Shown one piece after another: positions 1 through 10,945 of a stretch of DNA of 64,000 bases; within the stretch, counting starts at the first letter, position 1; the number at the start of each line of letters is the position of its first letter. The translations under genes and the position numbers were made by a program. The stretch is from contig OY740774.1 in NCBI GenBank assembly GCA_963513935.1, positions 31,143,868 through 31,207,867 of the forward strand, read 5' to 3'. The notes beneath the pieces were generated by a model that was not told where the DNA came from, made no database searches, and was given only the letters and a program-made list of their open reading frames with translations. Source of the DNA: Aphrophora alni (lineage: Eukaryota; Arthropoda; Insecta; Hemiptera; Aphrophoridae).

Positions 1-1143
1 ATTTCGTTACATTTAAGTACAATTGAAAATTGATAATATAAACACGTGTACGAAATCGCAAATAAAAATATTTCGCTTCAGGATTAATTTGCGAAAATAA
101 AAACGATCCTTAATCACCAACATTATAAGATGGATTTTAATCAAATACGATTTAGGTTGAAGATGTGATATAGCACGCGAAAAGTTTTTATTAATTTATT
201 ATTATTATTATTTCGTCCGTGGTTCATTTCATTTTTTGTTTAACAAATAAAGAACCTACTTTTTGGTGGTTAATGTTTATGTGGTTTGGGGAATGAGTAC
301 TTGAGAAAGTTTTTGCAACTTTTTAACAATTTAGATAATTTTAGTTTTTACCGGAACACTCCGTTCTATAAATATTTTTTATGGACAACATTTCCAATTA
401 CATTACTTAGAAACAAAAACTCTTGTTAAATTCTAAGTCGGCATAATTTGTTTAAGAAACATAAAATTATAAGTTAAAAAAATAATTAGTAATCTTTTTA
501 AAATTTGGATTGTGTGTTGTATGCAATGCCTAGATAATTTGTTCATATCATTTTCATATTCGAATTTCAGTTCTATAAAATACACAAATTATCATGTTAC
601 AAGCTTCATCAAAATAATACCATAATAAAAATGCTTGTAAATTGTACGATTATATCTTAACACAATTAATAATTTTCAATTCTAAACTGCAAAAGTTTTA
701 TTTATATGAGAGAACACGTTCTTGAAATAACAAAAATAAAAAAAATAGTTTTAATCCTTGTCGTATTTACACCTTCAATATTTCAATGATTTCAGCCAAA
801 ATTTACTAATTCCGTTGTATAACTTACACCAAATTGTAAAATATTGAAATACCATGTGCTGACAGACACAACTCAGATAAAGACCTCAATGTTTATATAA
901 ATTATGCGTACAGTTTTTAATTACAACATCACATCTTTTTGAAATTATTAGCTTTTAAGATATAATATAATTTGTTTTATCAAGTTATTATCTTTAATGT
1001 GGTTATTAAGTAATAGTAGATAATGGAAAATAGGTTCCACCATTGAGATGATCATAGAGATTTTAAGCAGTATTGTGTGTAAGAATAGTTTATGTAATTA
1101 AATATACATTTGGAAGTATTTTAACAAAATAACACTCATGGCT
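1..1143. other. AT-rich non-coding stretch
   Basis: I see no coding frame, splice-site pair or long repeat. There are short A and T tracts throughout. Confidence 0.6.
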
Positions 1144-1330
1144 ACACCGGAGTGTTTTTGGACGAGGTACCTAGACCTTTTATCGTGTAGTCATGGGTTA
1201 GATTCCTATCTTTCATCTTACTTATCAGGTTTCAATTGAGCAACCCTTGTTTCCTTCTGACCTTGACACTATGAGACTACTTGAGGACTATGGGGCTTTA
1301 TTTATTTCATACTCCTTTCTTTCTCTTTTT
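1144..1330 (-). repeat. Interspersed family Z, copy 1 (reverse)
   Basis: One of at least seven copies in the window of an unnamed family. On its own strand the family reads roughly: a GACC-TAG-CC start, then a GGGT-GAA-AGA block, AGAGTTGGTCAAGAGA, then GATCTAAC and a GATCCAGCTGGGTA end. Here the reverse complement is seen as AGCAACCCTTGTTTCC, TTAGATTCCTATC and GAGGTACCTAGACC. Other copies lie near 7028, 13455, 42361, 43441, 50570, 53049 and 63425. No coding capacity is visible; it could be a SINE or a fragment of a larger element. Confidence 0.55.
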
Positions 1331-1793
1331 TTTTTTATAAGGAATAAAAATAAATGAATAAAATAAAATTTAAATTTTTGATAGGGAATAGCTGAAAATA
1401 AGAGTCACATGTTGAAACGTCCATGCAGCCACTGAACTATGCGTTTTCAACCATGTAGAATCATGCGTCACACGGAAATGTAACTATTTACAAATTTAGA
1501 CGTTTCTAAGATGATAACCAAAAATTGTAAACGTGGTGATACGTGATACGAGGGGATTATGTACCAGCATCTGTGAAAATTTTTTTTTTTAAATTATGGC
1601 TACAGATAGATTGTGGGGTACTTTGTAGCCAACCGTTATAATAAAAAATATATTGGTTATTTTGGTGAAAAAAAATTAAAAGATATGAAAAACGACGCAC
1701 GGTATCAAATAACCATCCATAATACTATAAATGTTGGGTCACCCCACACCTGCTGAACGGACAAAAACTCCAAATTAGGACTTTTTTTAGGAA
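1331..1793. other. Unassigned AT-rich stretch
   Basis: No gene seen. It has T tracts near 1328 and 1579 and runs into the 3' untranslated end of the LINE fragment that follows. Confidence 0.5.
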
Positions 1794-2417
1794 TGAAAAA
1801 TGGAAAAATCTTTATGACTTTGTCGGAGACTGAAGGTGGTGGGGCGGCCTCCCTACCCCGGTAAAACCAAAACCTTCCATCCTTTTCTTCCTCCTCTGCG
1901 GGACCATCTTGCGACATTACTTCGCAGAGAAGAATTAACTACCCCACAGTGTCATCCACCATCCCATCGAACGGTTGTCGAACGCCAAAACTGGAGCTCT
2001 ATCTCAGCTCACCTCAGCTGTTTTCCTCATTAGCCCATAATTCTAAGAATGAAACTCCCTATTGCCTTCCATTTTTTCTCATCCTCTATCATAATTTCTG
2101 TCATATTAGTCGGGGAAATAGGTGAACAAAGCTGTGTTGAAAGCTCTTCCCTCTCCTGACTCCCCCCGCTGCAGTAAAATATCGCATGCTCTGCCGTGTC
2201 TTCTTCCGCTCCGCAATCAAGACAGCTGGGATCTTTTAAATCTATGAAGGTTAATTAATGCTTGAGTTAAGAAAAAGCTAGTTTCACCATGTCCTCTGTT
2301 CATCCATGTAGGACTTATAAAACCGCTTCTCTTACCTGAGAAATTTTTCAATAACATTAAAGTTAGAATGGGAAGATGTAATTTCCTTTTAGCTATCTTA
2401 TTATTACCGGCCGCCAT
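1794..2417 (-). pseudogene. RNase H-type LINE 3' fragment, frameshifted
   Basis: This is the C-terminal end of a non-LTR retrotransposon protein plus part of its 3' untranslated region, read on the minus strand. Three frames follow each other. The first has NRGHGETSFFLTQAL and HRFKR, as in the region after the RNase H domain where families show RGHG...YLTQ-L-GHG. The second has CLDCGAEEDTAEHAIFYC, the Cys-containing finger with its DTAEH motif. The third has TEIMIEDEKKWKAIGSFI and ends at a TAA at 2030-2032. The GC-richer stretch from 2029 down to about 1794 looks like the 3' untranslated tail. The 5' end is lost at about 2417, so the copy is truncated and broken by at least two frameshifts. 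It resembles RNase H-bearing clades (R1, I, LOA group); I cannot choose the clade. Confidence 0.78.
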
Positions 2418-2449
2418 TTTAGTAACAGTGGTGGAAAAAAAAGGGAAAA

Positions 2450-2467
2450 ATATATATATATATATAT
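2450..2467. repeat. (TA)n microsatellite
   Basis: Nine uninterrupted TA units just beyond the truncated 5' end of the LINE fragment. Confidence 0.9.
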
Positions 2468-2872
2468 CATTTTTCTTACGTCATCAAGTCCTTTAATATT
2501 ATGTATACATGACATATGTGCAATTTGAAATTTTGCTATTCCCCTCTCACCGTCTTAAGATCATAATTAAAAAACCCAAAAGTATGGGAGACCTTTAGTA
2601 ATTTTTGAACGGATTGAAATAGGAAAAAGAAACTTAAGGGTTGTTTTTGAATAAATAGGATCTGCTTAAAAAGAAACTCAACTCCAGCCCCCACGGAGGG
2701 GTTCTAAGGGACTAATTTTTATTTTCATTACATGGCCTTTATCAATAATCTTTGTAACTTACGTTAAAATGTTCTAGTTCAAATAAAATTTACTGAATAC
2801 TAATAAACACATACATCTTTTTATCACCTTAAAAAGTTTGAAAATAAAAAACAGGTCTCACCCTTTTGAACA
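2468..2872. other. Unassigned stretch
   Basis: AT-rich, no coding frame. A small GC-richer patch (CCAGCCCCCACGGAGGGG) lies near 2684. Confidence 0.5.
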
Positions 2873-3542
2873 TACAGAGTGACCCACTGAAGGTGATCGC
2901 CATTAGGACCTCTAAAACTAGATATAAGAAACCATAAACTGAAAACCATCCCTACTTTTTATGGGATTTAAAAACAAGTTAGTCAAATTTTAAAAATCGC
3001 CGCTATTCTACAAAATGGTGGCCACATTATTTTTGTAAAATGGGAACACGATTTTTCACTTCATTATTACTTTTAAATGTCCGTATACAAAATACTGTTT
3101 CTGGCTTGATGAAGCCCAACAGTATTGCTTGAAAGTAGAAATGAAATAATTTAATAAAATACACTTCTATTAAATTGTGTCTGATTTATTTTCTGTATGG
3201 AATTATAATTTCATCTCAAATTTAGAATAAATAAAACTACCTACTAATAATCTAGTGAATAGTAAATTGTCAATTTAACACAATCCATAGTTTCTAAACG
3301 ATTGGGTTTAACAAAAATACTCAAGAATAAAAAAGTCTTAAAAAAACATGTCTAAAAACAGAGAAAAACATTTTATTGCAATTTAAAAAAAAAAAAACGA
3401 AATTAGTCGACATGTTGAAAAACGGTGGCGACTTAAAAAAAAAGTTAAAATCCAATAAGGAAAGGTTCCCCATTTAAAGCTTTATGTTTTTTTATAGTTT
3501 TGAAGATTATTATGTTGACAATCTTGTGACATATACCCTGTA
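2873..3542. mobile_element. Possible short element with TACAGRGT ends
   Basis: The left end reads TACAGAGTGACCCAC and the right end, on the reverse strand, TACAGGGTATATGTC, so the two ends share an inverted TACAG(A/G)GT. The inside has no coding frame. Similar ends occur elsewhere in the window (8206, 16268, 32735, 33356, 43205, 59158). The terminal match is short, so the pairing of these two ends is an inference. Confidence 0.3.
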
Positions 3543-3794
3543 TAAAATAAAATAGAGAAGTTTAAATTATTGTGCTTTTGTAAATTAATATTGTAAATAA
3601 ATCAAAATGATACCAAATTATTTATAATGGTGGAAACTGTGTATCATGGTCTGAACCGTCGGTGCTTATCGCAACACGTAAGATTCGCACATTAACAATT
3701 CACAATGGCTGGAAATAGTGACCAATTAATTTATAAAACAAGATTTATAGAGCCACATGTTTCATCGAATCCCACCCCAAACTCCTCGTGCAAA

Positions 3795-3860
3795 TATAGG
3801 TCACGTGTCCAGATCTAGATCAACCCTCTCAGTTTGTTTATTTTTCCCCATTGCAGTGTT
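3795..3860 (+). promoter_or_regulatory. Weak candidate core promoter
   Basis: A CACGTG E-box at 3802-3807 is followed by an arthropod-type initiator TCAGTT with its A at 3831. The surrounding 600 bases (3660-4260) are richer in CpG than neighbouring DNA. An AATATAGG at 3793 is a poor TATA box. A possible donor GTAAGG lies at 4058. No coding start that looks real follows. This could be a 5' untranslated first exon, but the motifs are short and may be chance. Confidence 0.17.
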
Positions 3861-4089
3861 AGTGCGTGTGTATTTGCGATAAGAGATCAGTTATGTGTAT
3901 ATTTACCTCACAGTGTTACTTTTATTACAAACCGCGGGAACTAAACAGAGCTGTAATTTTTTGTTCCGTGAAAGCAGGTTTTACGACAGTAAATAAATAC
4001 CAGGCCGTGTTGCTAAACACTGAAATAAATGGGTTGTTTATGTCCGTCTTTGAAAGGGTAAGGAATGGTGGCACAATTACTTAAGTAAT

Positions 4090-5980
4090 GTTTGTTTTAT
4101 TTACTTTTACTTAGTGTAAACAGTGTATTAAGTCGAGTCAAATATTTACTGTTGAGTTTTTTGCGAAAATAAACGTTTCACGGTTTGTTTCCGGTAACAT
4201 CCCGAGTTAAAAAAAATGTTTTTAATTACGTCCGTAGGTTTTTTGTACAGTACATAACCGAAACGTGCATACACATTTTGTTTACCAAATTTGGCAAGTG
4301 GTTATATTTTTTTAGGTTAGTATTTTTTTTATCTTTCACCTGATTTTGAGAAATTAGGTCTTTATATCAACTCAATGGTTTTATTATTTTGAATAAACCA
4401 CGAGCTGATATTATTGCGATGCTGGTAAAAACAAACGTGGTTTTGGGGTTCTTATTAAGACCTATATTAATCGAAATTTGATAAAATTAATAAACCAGTT
4501 TTGAAAAATTAAAAATGGGTTTTTGTTTTTTGTAGGCGGTACTATCAAGTTTTGAATTGTCACAAAATAAAACATTAATAATCCTGGATATATGACCAAA
4601 AAACTACGGCTAAACAAATAATCCCTGAAACAATCCGATAATGTTCTCAATTACTTTAAGGCAGAGTTTGTAATGGAAATAAATTTAACTTTATTTCTCG
4701 TTCAAAAATGCCCACACAAATCCAAATTTATGAATACCCACTAAGGTGTAAATTAGTAATTACTAAATTTAAAATTTATAAAGTAACGTAGTACCAAAAA
4801 TTGAAATTAATATATTTGAATTTTTTAAATTTATGAACGTGACAGAAAGTAAAGTCTATTTCCATTATAAACTAAAAACCCTGCCTTATTGTAAGAGAGA
4901 ACATTATTTATTTATCTTAGTTTTCTACAGTAAATACACAAATTGTAGTTTCACTTTAACGATGACTTGCTATCTAGCAACTGTCTTTACATTTCTTTAT
5001 CTCTTCAAAACAAAGTCCATCTGTTTCGCAACAACCTTTTGATAATTAGTAAACTAACTTAGTTTAGCTCCCGGACTCGGCAACGATAACTGTGTATTTT
5101 ATTGTAGGTTATGTTAAGTTTTTATAGTATAATGTGTATTTTTAAGCGTTTAGTGTGTGTATATGTGAAGTGAGTTGTATTGTTTTAATTTATTGTTTAG
5201 TGTTTGTTATAACGTACAGTATGGTTTGATTTTTGATTTATCATAATTTCAAGTAAGTAGGGTTAGGTTTTTATTGATACTCCTTTTTGTAGAAATTGTC
5301 TTGTTTCACTTACTTATTTTATGCTTTATAAATTAACCTACCTTTAATTAATATTGTTTCAATATTAAAAGTAGGGTGAAAACAAAAGAGGCAATGAAAC
5401 GGATATGGTGCTTATTCTAGTTTAACCATCTTATCTGGCTTACATTTCAAACTTGAATTGAAATGCGAGCACTATTTTGTATAACTTGTATACAATTTTG
5501 TGTGGACGAGTATTGTAGGAAACGATTTTAACTACCAATATCAGTAGAAGTTTGCCAACTTCTTTTCACAATCATTGGTATGGAAAACCGTTACTAAAAG
5601 GTCGCTTTCTTTGGAATTATTATAGGCTAATAGTTTATTTTGAGTAACGAATTCACCGAATAGTAAAGTCCTATATAGCCCTAAATTTCAAATATAGTTT
5701 CCTCCACTATTATTGTTATTTCTAATATTTAGGTTAGGTTTTAAACTAAATTATTTTAATTTATAACGCCTTTTATTTTCATAAAGACACGTTTTTGAAC
5801 GAAGATAAGCTGGGCAAAACTACATATTCTGAGTTTTTCAAGTAAAAATTCTATTTCAGGTTATAAGTGTAAAATGGAAGTTATTTTTTGCTTAATGCCT
5901 GTCTGACGTTCGTGTAAAATTACTGACCAAATGGTGGACAATTTTTGTTCAATATTTTGATCTTATATCTATAGTTGGAA
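4090..5980. other. Unassigned AT-rich stretch
   Basis: Short open frames here have compositions expected of AT-rich non-coding DNA. I see no repeat structure beyond single TTAGG units near 5270 and 5731. Confidence 0.55.
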
Positions 5981-5988
5981 TATTTAGT
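5981..5988. repeat. Target site duplication, left (TATTTAGT)
   Basis: The eight bases TATTTAGT abut the left end of the foldback element and recur exactly at 6697-6704, directly after its right end. Confidence 0.8.
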
Positions 5989-6418
5989 GGTAATTATATA
6001 GCAGAGCTGCCTCACTTCAAAATCAATTTTTATGGGTTTTATTCGTCAAATAAATGTTGGAAAAATATTTTATTATCGAAAAAAGTGTCGGAAAGGTGAT
6101 TACATAATATAATTACACAAGAAAATCTTAATCAGAGTCAAATTCTGCTGCAAATTCAGTAAAAGAGGAATTTATTGAATTTAAATGTATTTCACTCGTA
6201 ATTCGCCATAAATGATGAAAACGAGTATTATACTCATTGTACTTTCTTTTAAACATAAATTCGGCTATATGGCCATGGAAATGTTGTTTTGAATTTCCAT
6301 ATCACGGCACATTTCCTCGCACCTCCCTCCATTGACGTTCAATTGTCTGCGTATGTGCTTCAGTGTACGCATATGTAGGGCTGTATTATTATATGTCACG
6401 AAAGGTTTGGCCAGATTG

Positions 6419-6467
<49 letters not shown>

Positions 6468-6696
6468 ACCTGGCCAAACCTTCCGTACGTTTATTGAAGT
6501 GAATGTCATGAGTATGAAAGATAACACAGAGTTAATTTTTTCACGAAAAAACTACTTGTGTAATTGTATTATTGTATTATGTAATCATCTTTCCGACACT
6601 TTTTTTCGATAGTAAAATATTTTTCCAACATTTATTTGACGAATAAAACCCATAAAAATTGATTTTGAAGTGAGGCAGCTCTGCTATATAATTACC
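5989..6696. mobile_element. Foldback/MITE-type DNA transposon, 708 bp
   Basis: Long terminal inverted repeats bound the element: left arm about 5989-6121, right arm about 6555-6696, alignable along their whole length with only a few mismatches and a small indel. Both ends start GGTAATTATATAGCAGAGCT. The flanks carry an exact 8-bp duplication. A second inverted pair, AAGGTTTGGCCAG (6402-6414) and CTGGCCAAACCTT (6470-6482), brackets an AT microsatellite in the centre. No transposase frame exists, so it would move only with an enzyme made elsewhere. An 8-bp duplication is known for hAT, P and Merlin superfamilies; the GG start would suit Merlin, but the arms are much longer than usual and I leave the superfamily open. 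Confidence 0.82.
6421..6465. repeat. (AT)n microsatellite in foldback core
   Basis: Uninterrupted AT alternation of 45 bases at the centre of the foldback element. It produces the YIYIYI run seen in a spurious minus-strand frame. Confidence 0.95.
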
Positions 6697-6704
6697 TATT
6701 TAGT
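6697..6704. repeat. Target site duplication, right (TATTTAGT)
   Basis: Exact partner of 5981-5988. Confidence 0.8.
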
Positions 6705-6956
6705 TTTCAATTTTTAATTTGGGCGTATTTGTTATAAAACTAAAATAATTTAGATTTTCCAAAATATGTATATTATCATAATAAAATTGTACACGATCTT
6801 TGTAGACATTCAAAATCGTCGTCATCTCCCTGTAAATACCATTTCGAGAGTTTTAGGTGTAAAATTAAAATGCAATGAATGCTTTTATTGTGGTGTAATA
6901 TTTTATAATTCTATCAAAATTTTGAGGTTAACAAAAAAAAAATTGTTTTTGTTCTT

Positions 6957-7190
6957 GTCGTTTAAAGACAAAACGTCTTGGTCATCATCGCCTTATTTTA
7001 AAAAAAAATCTGAATAAAATAACTTTAAATAATGACCCCTAGCCTTCGAATAATATAATAGCGTCAGGGTTGAAAGAAAAGAGAGTTGGCCAAGAGAAAC
7101 CTTATAGGAAAGAACAATAAGATGGATCTAATCCCTAACTGTATGAAGTTAGATTTGTATCTAGCTGGGTACTTAATGTGACACATTTTA
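6957..7190 (+). repeat. Interspersed family Z, copy 2
   Basis: Carries the family blocks in order: GTCATCATCGCCTTA, AATAATGACCCCTAGCC, GCGTCAGGGTTGAAAG, AGAGTTGGCCAAGAGAAACC and the GCTGGGTACTTA end. No coding capacity. Confidence 0.6.
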
Positions 7191-7789
7191 TATCATGGAT
7201 TCATTCGTATTATCTAGTAAACAAAATAGCAGTTGTGACACTGAAAGCCATACCAAAGTCACTTTTTGAATTTAGTAGAGTTCAAAACTAATGTTTTTTC
7301 GCAAAAAACTCAAAATCCATTTTTTTAACATACACAATTTGTTTAACCATCACAAGAACGGGTACTATGCTTTTGAAACAGTCCGATTTTTCCATTCATC
7401 AGTATTGGTAGAGATATTCACTCCCATCCGGCAATTAATATTGCAGTTTGCAGTCTTGGGGCCTTTATTCAAGAGCATGGGATGACTACGTCTAGTGCCT
7501 TTATTTTCTAAGTTATGCACAAGGTTTTGGGAAAATATGCGGCCTTTCCGTGTAAAGTGTTTGCTTGATTTTGTCACTAGAGCTAACACCACTGTGAACA
7601 ATGGTTTTTATATAAATTGGAGTTTTAAATTAAAAGTATTATAGTTGCAAATTTTTTACTTAACTTGTAAATTATGTTATGTAAACAATTAAATAAAATT
7701 TACCAATAAATTACAAAATAATTAAAAAATAACCATAAACAAAACACCAAAAATTCTCGTTATTGATTAATTTAACCTGACAATTTGTT
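7191..7789. other. Unassigned stretch
   Basis: A locally less AT-rich patch at 7420-7600 (CAGTCTTGGGGCCTTT) gives two overlapping open frames on opposite strands; neither has recognisable protein features. Confidence 0.5.
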
Positions 7790-8187
7790 CATACATTTAA
7801 CTCTTTAATTAAATTATCTTTCAACAATCCAATAAATTTAAACTTGAATTCCACGATATTCTAATTCGTTCCACAATTCTAACAATGACTATTTTATTCT
7901 GCACCATCTAACAATGATGGAATTATTAACACCCTTTCCTTTATTCATTTCTAAAACCGTCCACGGTTTCGTGTCGCTGAGCAGAAAATAAAATCAAATA
8001 GTTTCCTTGATAAACGACATCTCATTAAATCCATTGTGTAATAATATAAATTGGGACGTTAGCATATTCTAGTGCAATATACGTTTATCATGCAACATCG
8101 TCTACCGCGATCTAGATGACGTTGTGTGTTCACAGCTGAGCATTAAGTATTGTTTATGTTTCTAGTTATTGTTGACATTAAATCCCC
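7790..8187 (+). repeat. Split repeat AB, left half (B)
   Basis: Aligns by eye, in reverse orientation, with 26830-27245. Shared blocks include GTTTCGTGTCGC, ATCAAATAGTTT, TCTCATTAAATCCATTGTG, ATGCAACATCGTCTACC and GTTGACATTAA at the break. In the other copy this half continues directly into block A; here it is interrupted until about 11697. Confidence 0.7.
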
Positions 8188-8399
8188 CTCCCACCGACGA
8201 CTATACAGGGTGTATAAAATTATTTGTACTGACTATACATTTCCGGATTCTCTTCATCATTTGGACTGTAACGATATCATGATATCAATTAAATTAAACT
8301 AAATAAAATCATCAATCATGAAATCTAAAAATAAATAAATTAAAATATAACTTGAATAAAATAATAAATATAGAACCATGTTAAGAAACAAATGAAGAG

Positions 8400-9340
8400 A
8401 AAACGGCAGATGCCGCCTGTAATAAAAATTGTACGTGCTAGGCTACAATAACACTAAGATTTCAAGAACCTTGAGGCCAACACGTGTGTACATAACGGAA
8501 TTCTTAGGGTAGCAGAGTTTTTACTAGAAAAAAAAAAAAGAGAAATCAAGGGAAAGCATCATTATAACGGTATTTTAGAAAAACGCAAGTAGAAAGTAGG
8601 TCGGCCAATCGGAGACGCTCCAAACTTAAAAAACACAACGGCAGAATTCAAAAACAACCAGTAGGAATTGCGAAAGTCGTAAGCAGAGAAAGTTGGTAGA
8701 AATCGACAAATCAGCGAACAGGGCGCGAAAAACAGTGTTTTAGAGAAGGAACATTAGAAAATAGTTTGTTAAGAGGGTCTTACCAGAGTCGCCACGACGG
8801 AAGGTCGCGTACACAGCAAAAGTGCGCTGTGTACAAAAGAATAGTTTTTCTTTTCAGCGAGTAAGGGACAGGAAGTCTCGTTATATTTAAAGGTTTTTGA
8901 TAAGTTGAAAGTAAAGTTGAATTGAAGTAAAGAAAGTTTGAATTAGTAAAGGAAATTAGATTTGGAGTTTGTGGAGTTCTTAACAAAAAGACAGATTTGG
9001 AAAAGGAGTTTAAATTCACCAGAGGAAGGAGGGACCAATCATCGTAGAACAGGCGCTGTAATTTTGGAACGACTACAAGGAAGGAGAGACAGATTTTGGG
9101 ACGATTTCGAGGAAGGAGAGGCCTATTTGGAACGGCATCTGGGAAAGAGAGACAACGTCAAATACCAACGGAAAGTGTTTAAGCAGTGTGGTGTTTTGTG
9201 TTTTTTTTCGTTTAATAAAAGGATAAATTAAAGTTAGGTGGAGTGTAAAGTGCTAACTGACCGAGCAAGAAGGACCAGCAGATTTGATAAGTACAAAACC
9301 AATTAATTGTTAATTATTAAATTCACCTAGAATTGATTTC
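8400..9340 (+). other. GC-richer segment, possible LTR remnant
   Basis: Base composition changes clearly from the surroundings. It contains a perfect hairpin GTACACAGC...GCTGTGTAC (8812-8837) and a purine-rich stretch 9000-9150 with roughly 40-bp imperfect repeats (GAAGGAGAGACAGATTTTGG, GAAGGAGAGGCCTATTTGG). The 89-codon open frame at 8962-9231 (begins MEFVEFLTKRQIW, rich in E, R and K) reads through these repeats and probably is not a host gene. With the PBS-like motifs downstream it might be the LTR and leader of a retrotransposon. Confidence 0.3.
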
Positions 9341-9805
9341 ACTTTCGATTGAGCCATTCAAAAAACCCAAGACCCGAGATTAAGATTTTGTTGTTTTTTT
9401 TAAATTAATTGTAAAAAGAACTGAGCTAGCCGAGATTAAATAAAAAGATGATCAATGTTAATAATAATTTAAAGTCTTAAATAAAATTGTAAAGAAAAAT
9501 ATTAAACTAAAAGGAACTGATAATTTGAAGATTTTAACAAGAGTTAAAATAAAGTAAATTTGTAATTTTAAAAAATTGTCTATGATAAATAAATTAATCT
9601 TAAGGAATGAATGGAGAGTAAATGTTTTCTAGATAAGTAAGTATAAATTCCATGTATATGTTTATTGCTATTGTAATTTTGTTCTTTTAAAAAATTAAAA
9701 GAAAGAGATTGTTTTATCCAGGTAAACGGTGTTGTTTATGAGTAATAATCATAAGTTGTTCCTTTTTAGTAGTGTTGCAAGATAAAAACATATAACAAAC
9801 TTCCA

Positions 9806-10034
9806 TTGTTATATTTGGCTCACCAACGTGTGATTTTTTAAAAATAAATAAGTAAATCTAACATCTTAAATGTTATATTTGGCATTCCAACGTGTGGCTT
9901 AAATAATTAAAGGTGAAATTAAAATAATTAGCAAAGCAGGTGTGGCTTCATTGTTATATTTGTCGCACAACGTGTGGCAAGATTAAATCATAAATTATAA
10001 TCAAAATAATTATATAATAGCTTCATTGTTATAG
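9806..10034 (+). repeat. Triplicated PBS-like motif
   Basis: TTGTTATATTTGGC followed by a short spacer and CAACGTGTG occurs at 9806, 9871 and 9951, with a fourth truncated TTGTTATA at 10025; the spacings are 64-81 bases. TTTGGC-spacer-CCAACGTG resembles the tRNA primer-binding region just inside a 5' LTR of insect retrotransposons, where it should occur once. This could be a decayed leader with local duplication. The link to an LTR element is inference. Confidence 0.4.
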
Positions 10035-10221
10035 GACCAACAGTTCAAATTTCGTCTGCGTCTATCTTTATTTTAGTGGTAATGGAATGAATTACAAAAT
10101 TTTCAATGCAAATTGAAATTAAGTGGTTAATATAATAAGAAAAACTTTGCTAAACCATTTCCAAATGGGTGTCCATTACGCTAAATACCTCGAAAACTGT
10201 TGATTTTTCTAGACTAGATAG

Positions 10222-10332
10222 AAAATATTTATCTCATTTATCGCTGTATAAAATGCACGCTGTATTTTACAAATTCAGCGTGCATTTGTATTTTATGCAC
10301 GCTGATAAATGCAAATGCATTTATCGCTGTAT
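10222..10332. repeat. Nested palindromes, ATGCACGCTG
   Basis: TAAAATGCACGCTG, CAGCGTGCATTTG and TTTTATGCACGCTGATAAATG alternate with TTTATCGCTGTAT in both orientations, giving two overlapping hairpins immediately before the ATATC satellite. Confidence 0.7.
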
Positions 10333-10418
10333 TTATTTCTGCTCGGGTAAAACTTGGATATCCGAGATATTGGTTAGACAAACTTTTAAAAACTAATTCC
10401 TTTTACGCTAGAATAGAG

Positions 10419-10945
10419 GATATCACAGATATCACGAAGTCAACAATATCAACGATATCTCAATATCAACTACATCAACGATATCACAATTTAAACTATA
10501 TCACAGTATCAACGATATATCAATTTTAACATTATCAACAATATACCAATATTAAGTACATAAACGATATCTAGATTTCAACAATATCACGATATCAACG
10601 ATATCACGATATCAACGATATCACGATATCAACGATATCACAATATCAATTATATCACGGTATAAACGATATCTCAATTTCAACGATATCACAATATCAA
10701 TTATATCACGATATCAACGATATCTCAATATCAATTATATCACGGTATCAACGATATCCCAATTTCAACAATATCACGATATCAACGATACCACAATATC
10801 AATTATACCACGATATCAACGACATCACAATATCAATTATATCACGGTATCAACGATATCTCAATTTCAACTATATCCACGATATCACTACATAAACTAT
10901 ATCACGATATCACTATATCAACGATATCACGATATCACGACATCA
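10419..10945. repeat. ATATCAACG/ATATCACG minisatellite
   Basis: About 530 bases of alternating 8- and 9-base units (CGATATCA, ACGATATCA; combined period 17) with drift to CAATATCAATTAT and TCTCAATTTCA. The unit contains the palindrome GATATC, so both strands look alike. It is most regular at 10580-10640. Confidence 0.9.

Noticed and set aside
2320..2350. Minus-strand TTTCTCAG|GTAAGA, a ratchet-like splice junction
   Set aside because: It lies inside the coding part of the dead LINE fragment, where the bases are explained by the protein sequence.
6265..6477. Minus-strand frame with a YIYIYI run
   Set aside because: It is the translation of the AT microsatellite in the foldback element.
8962..9231. 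89-codon frame rich in E, R and K
   Set aside because: It runs through imperfect 40-bp purine-rich repeats inside inserted DNA; I saw no domain.
9709..9727. TTGTTTTATCCAG|GTAAAC as a second recursive splice site
   Set aside because: The donor lacks G at +5 and the site is within inserted repeat DNA.
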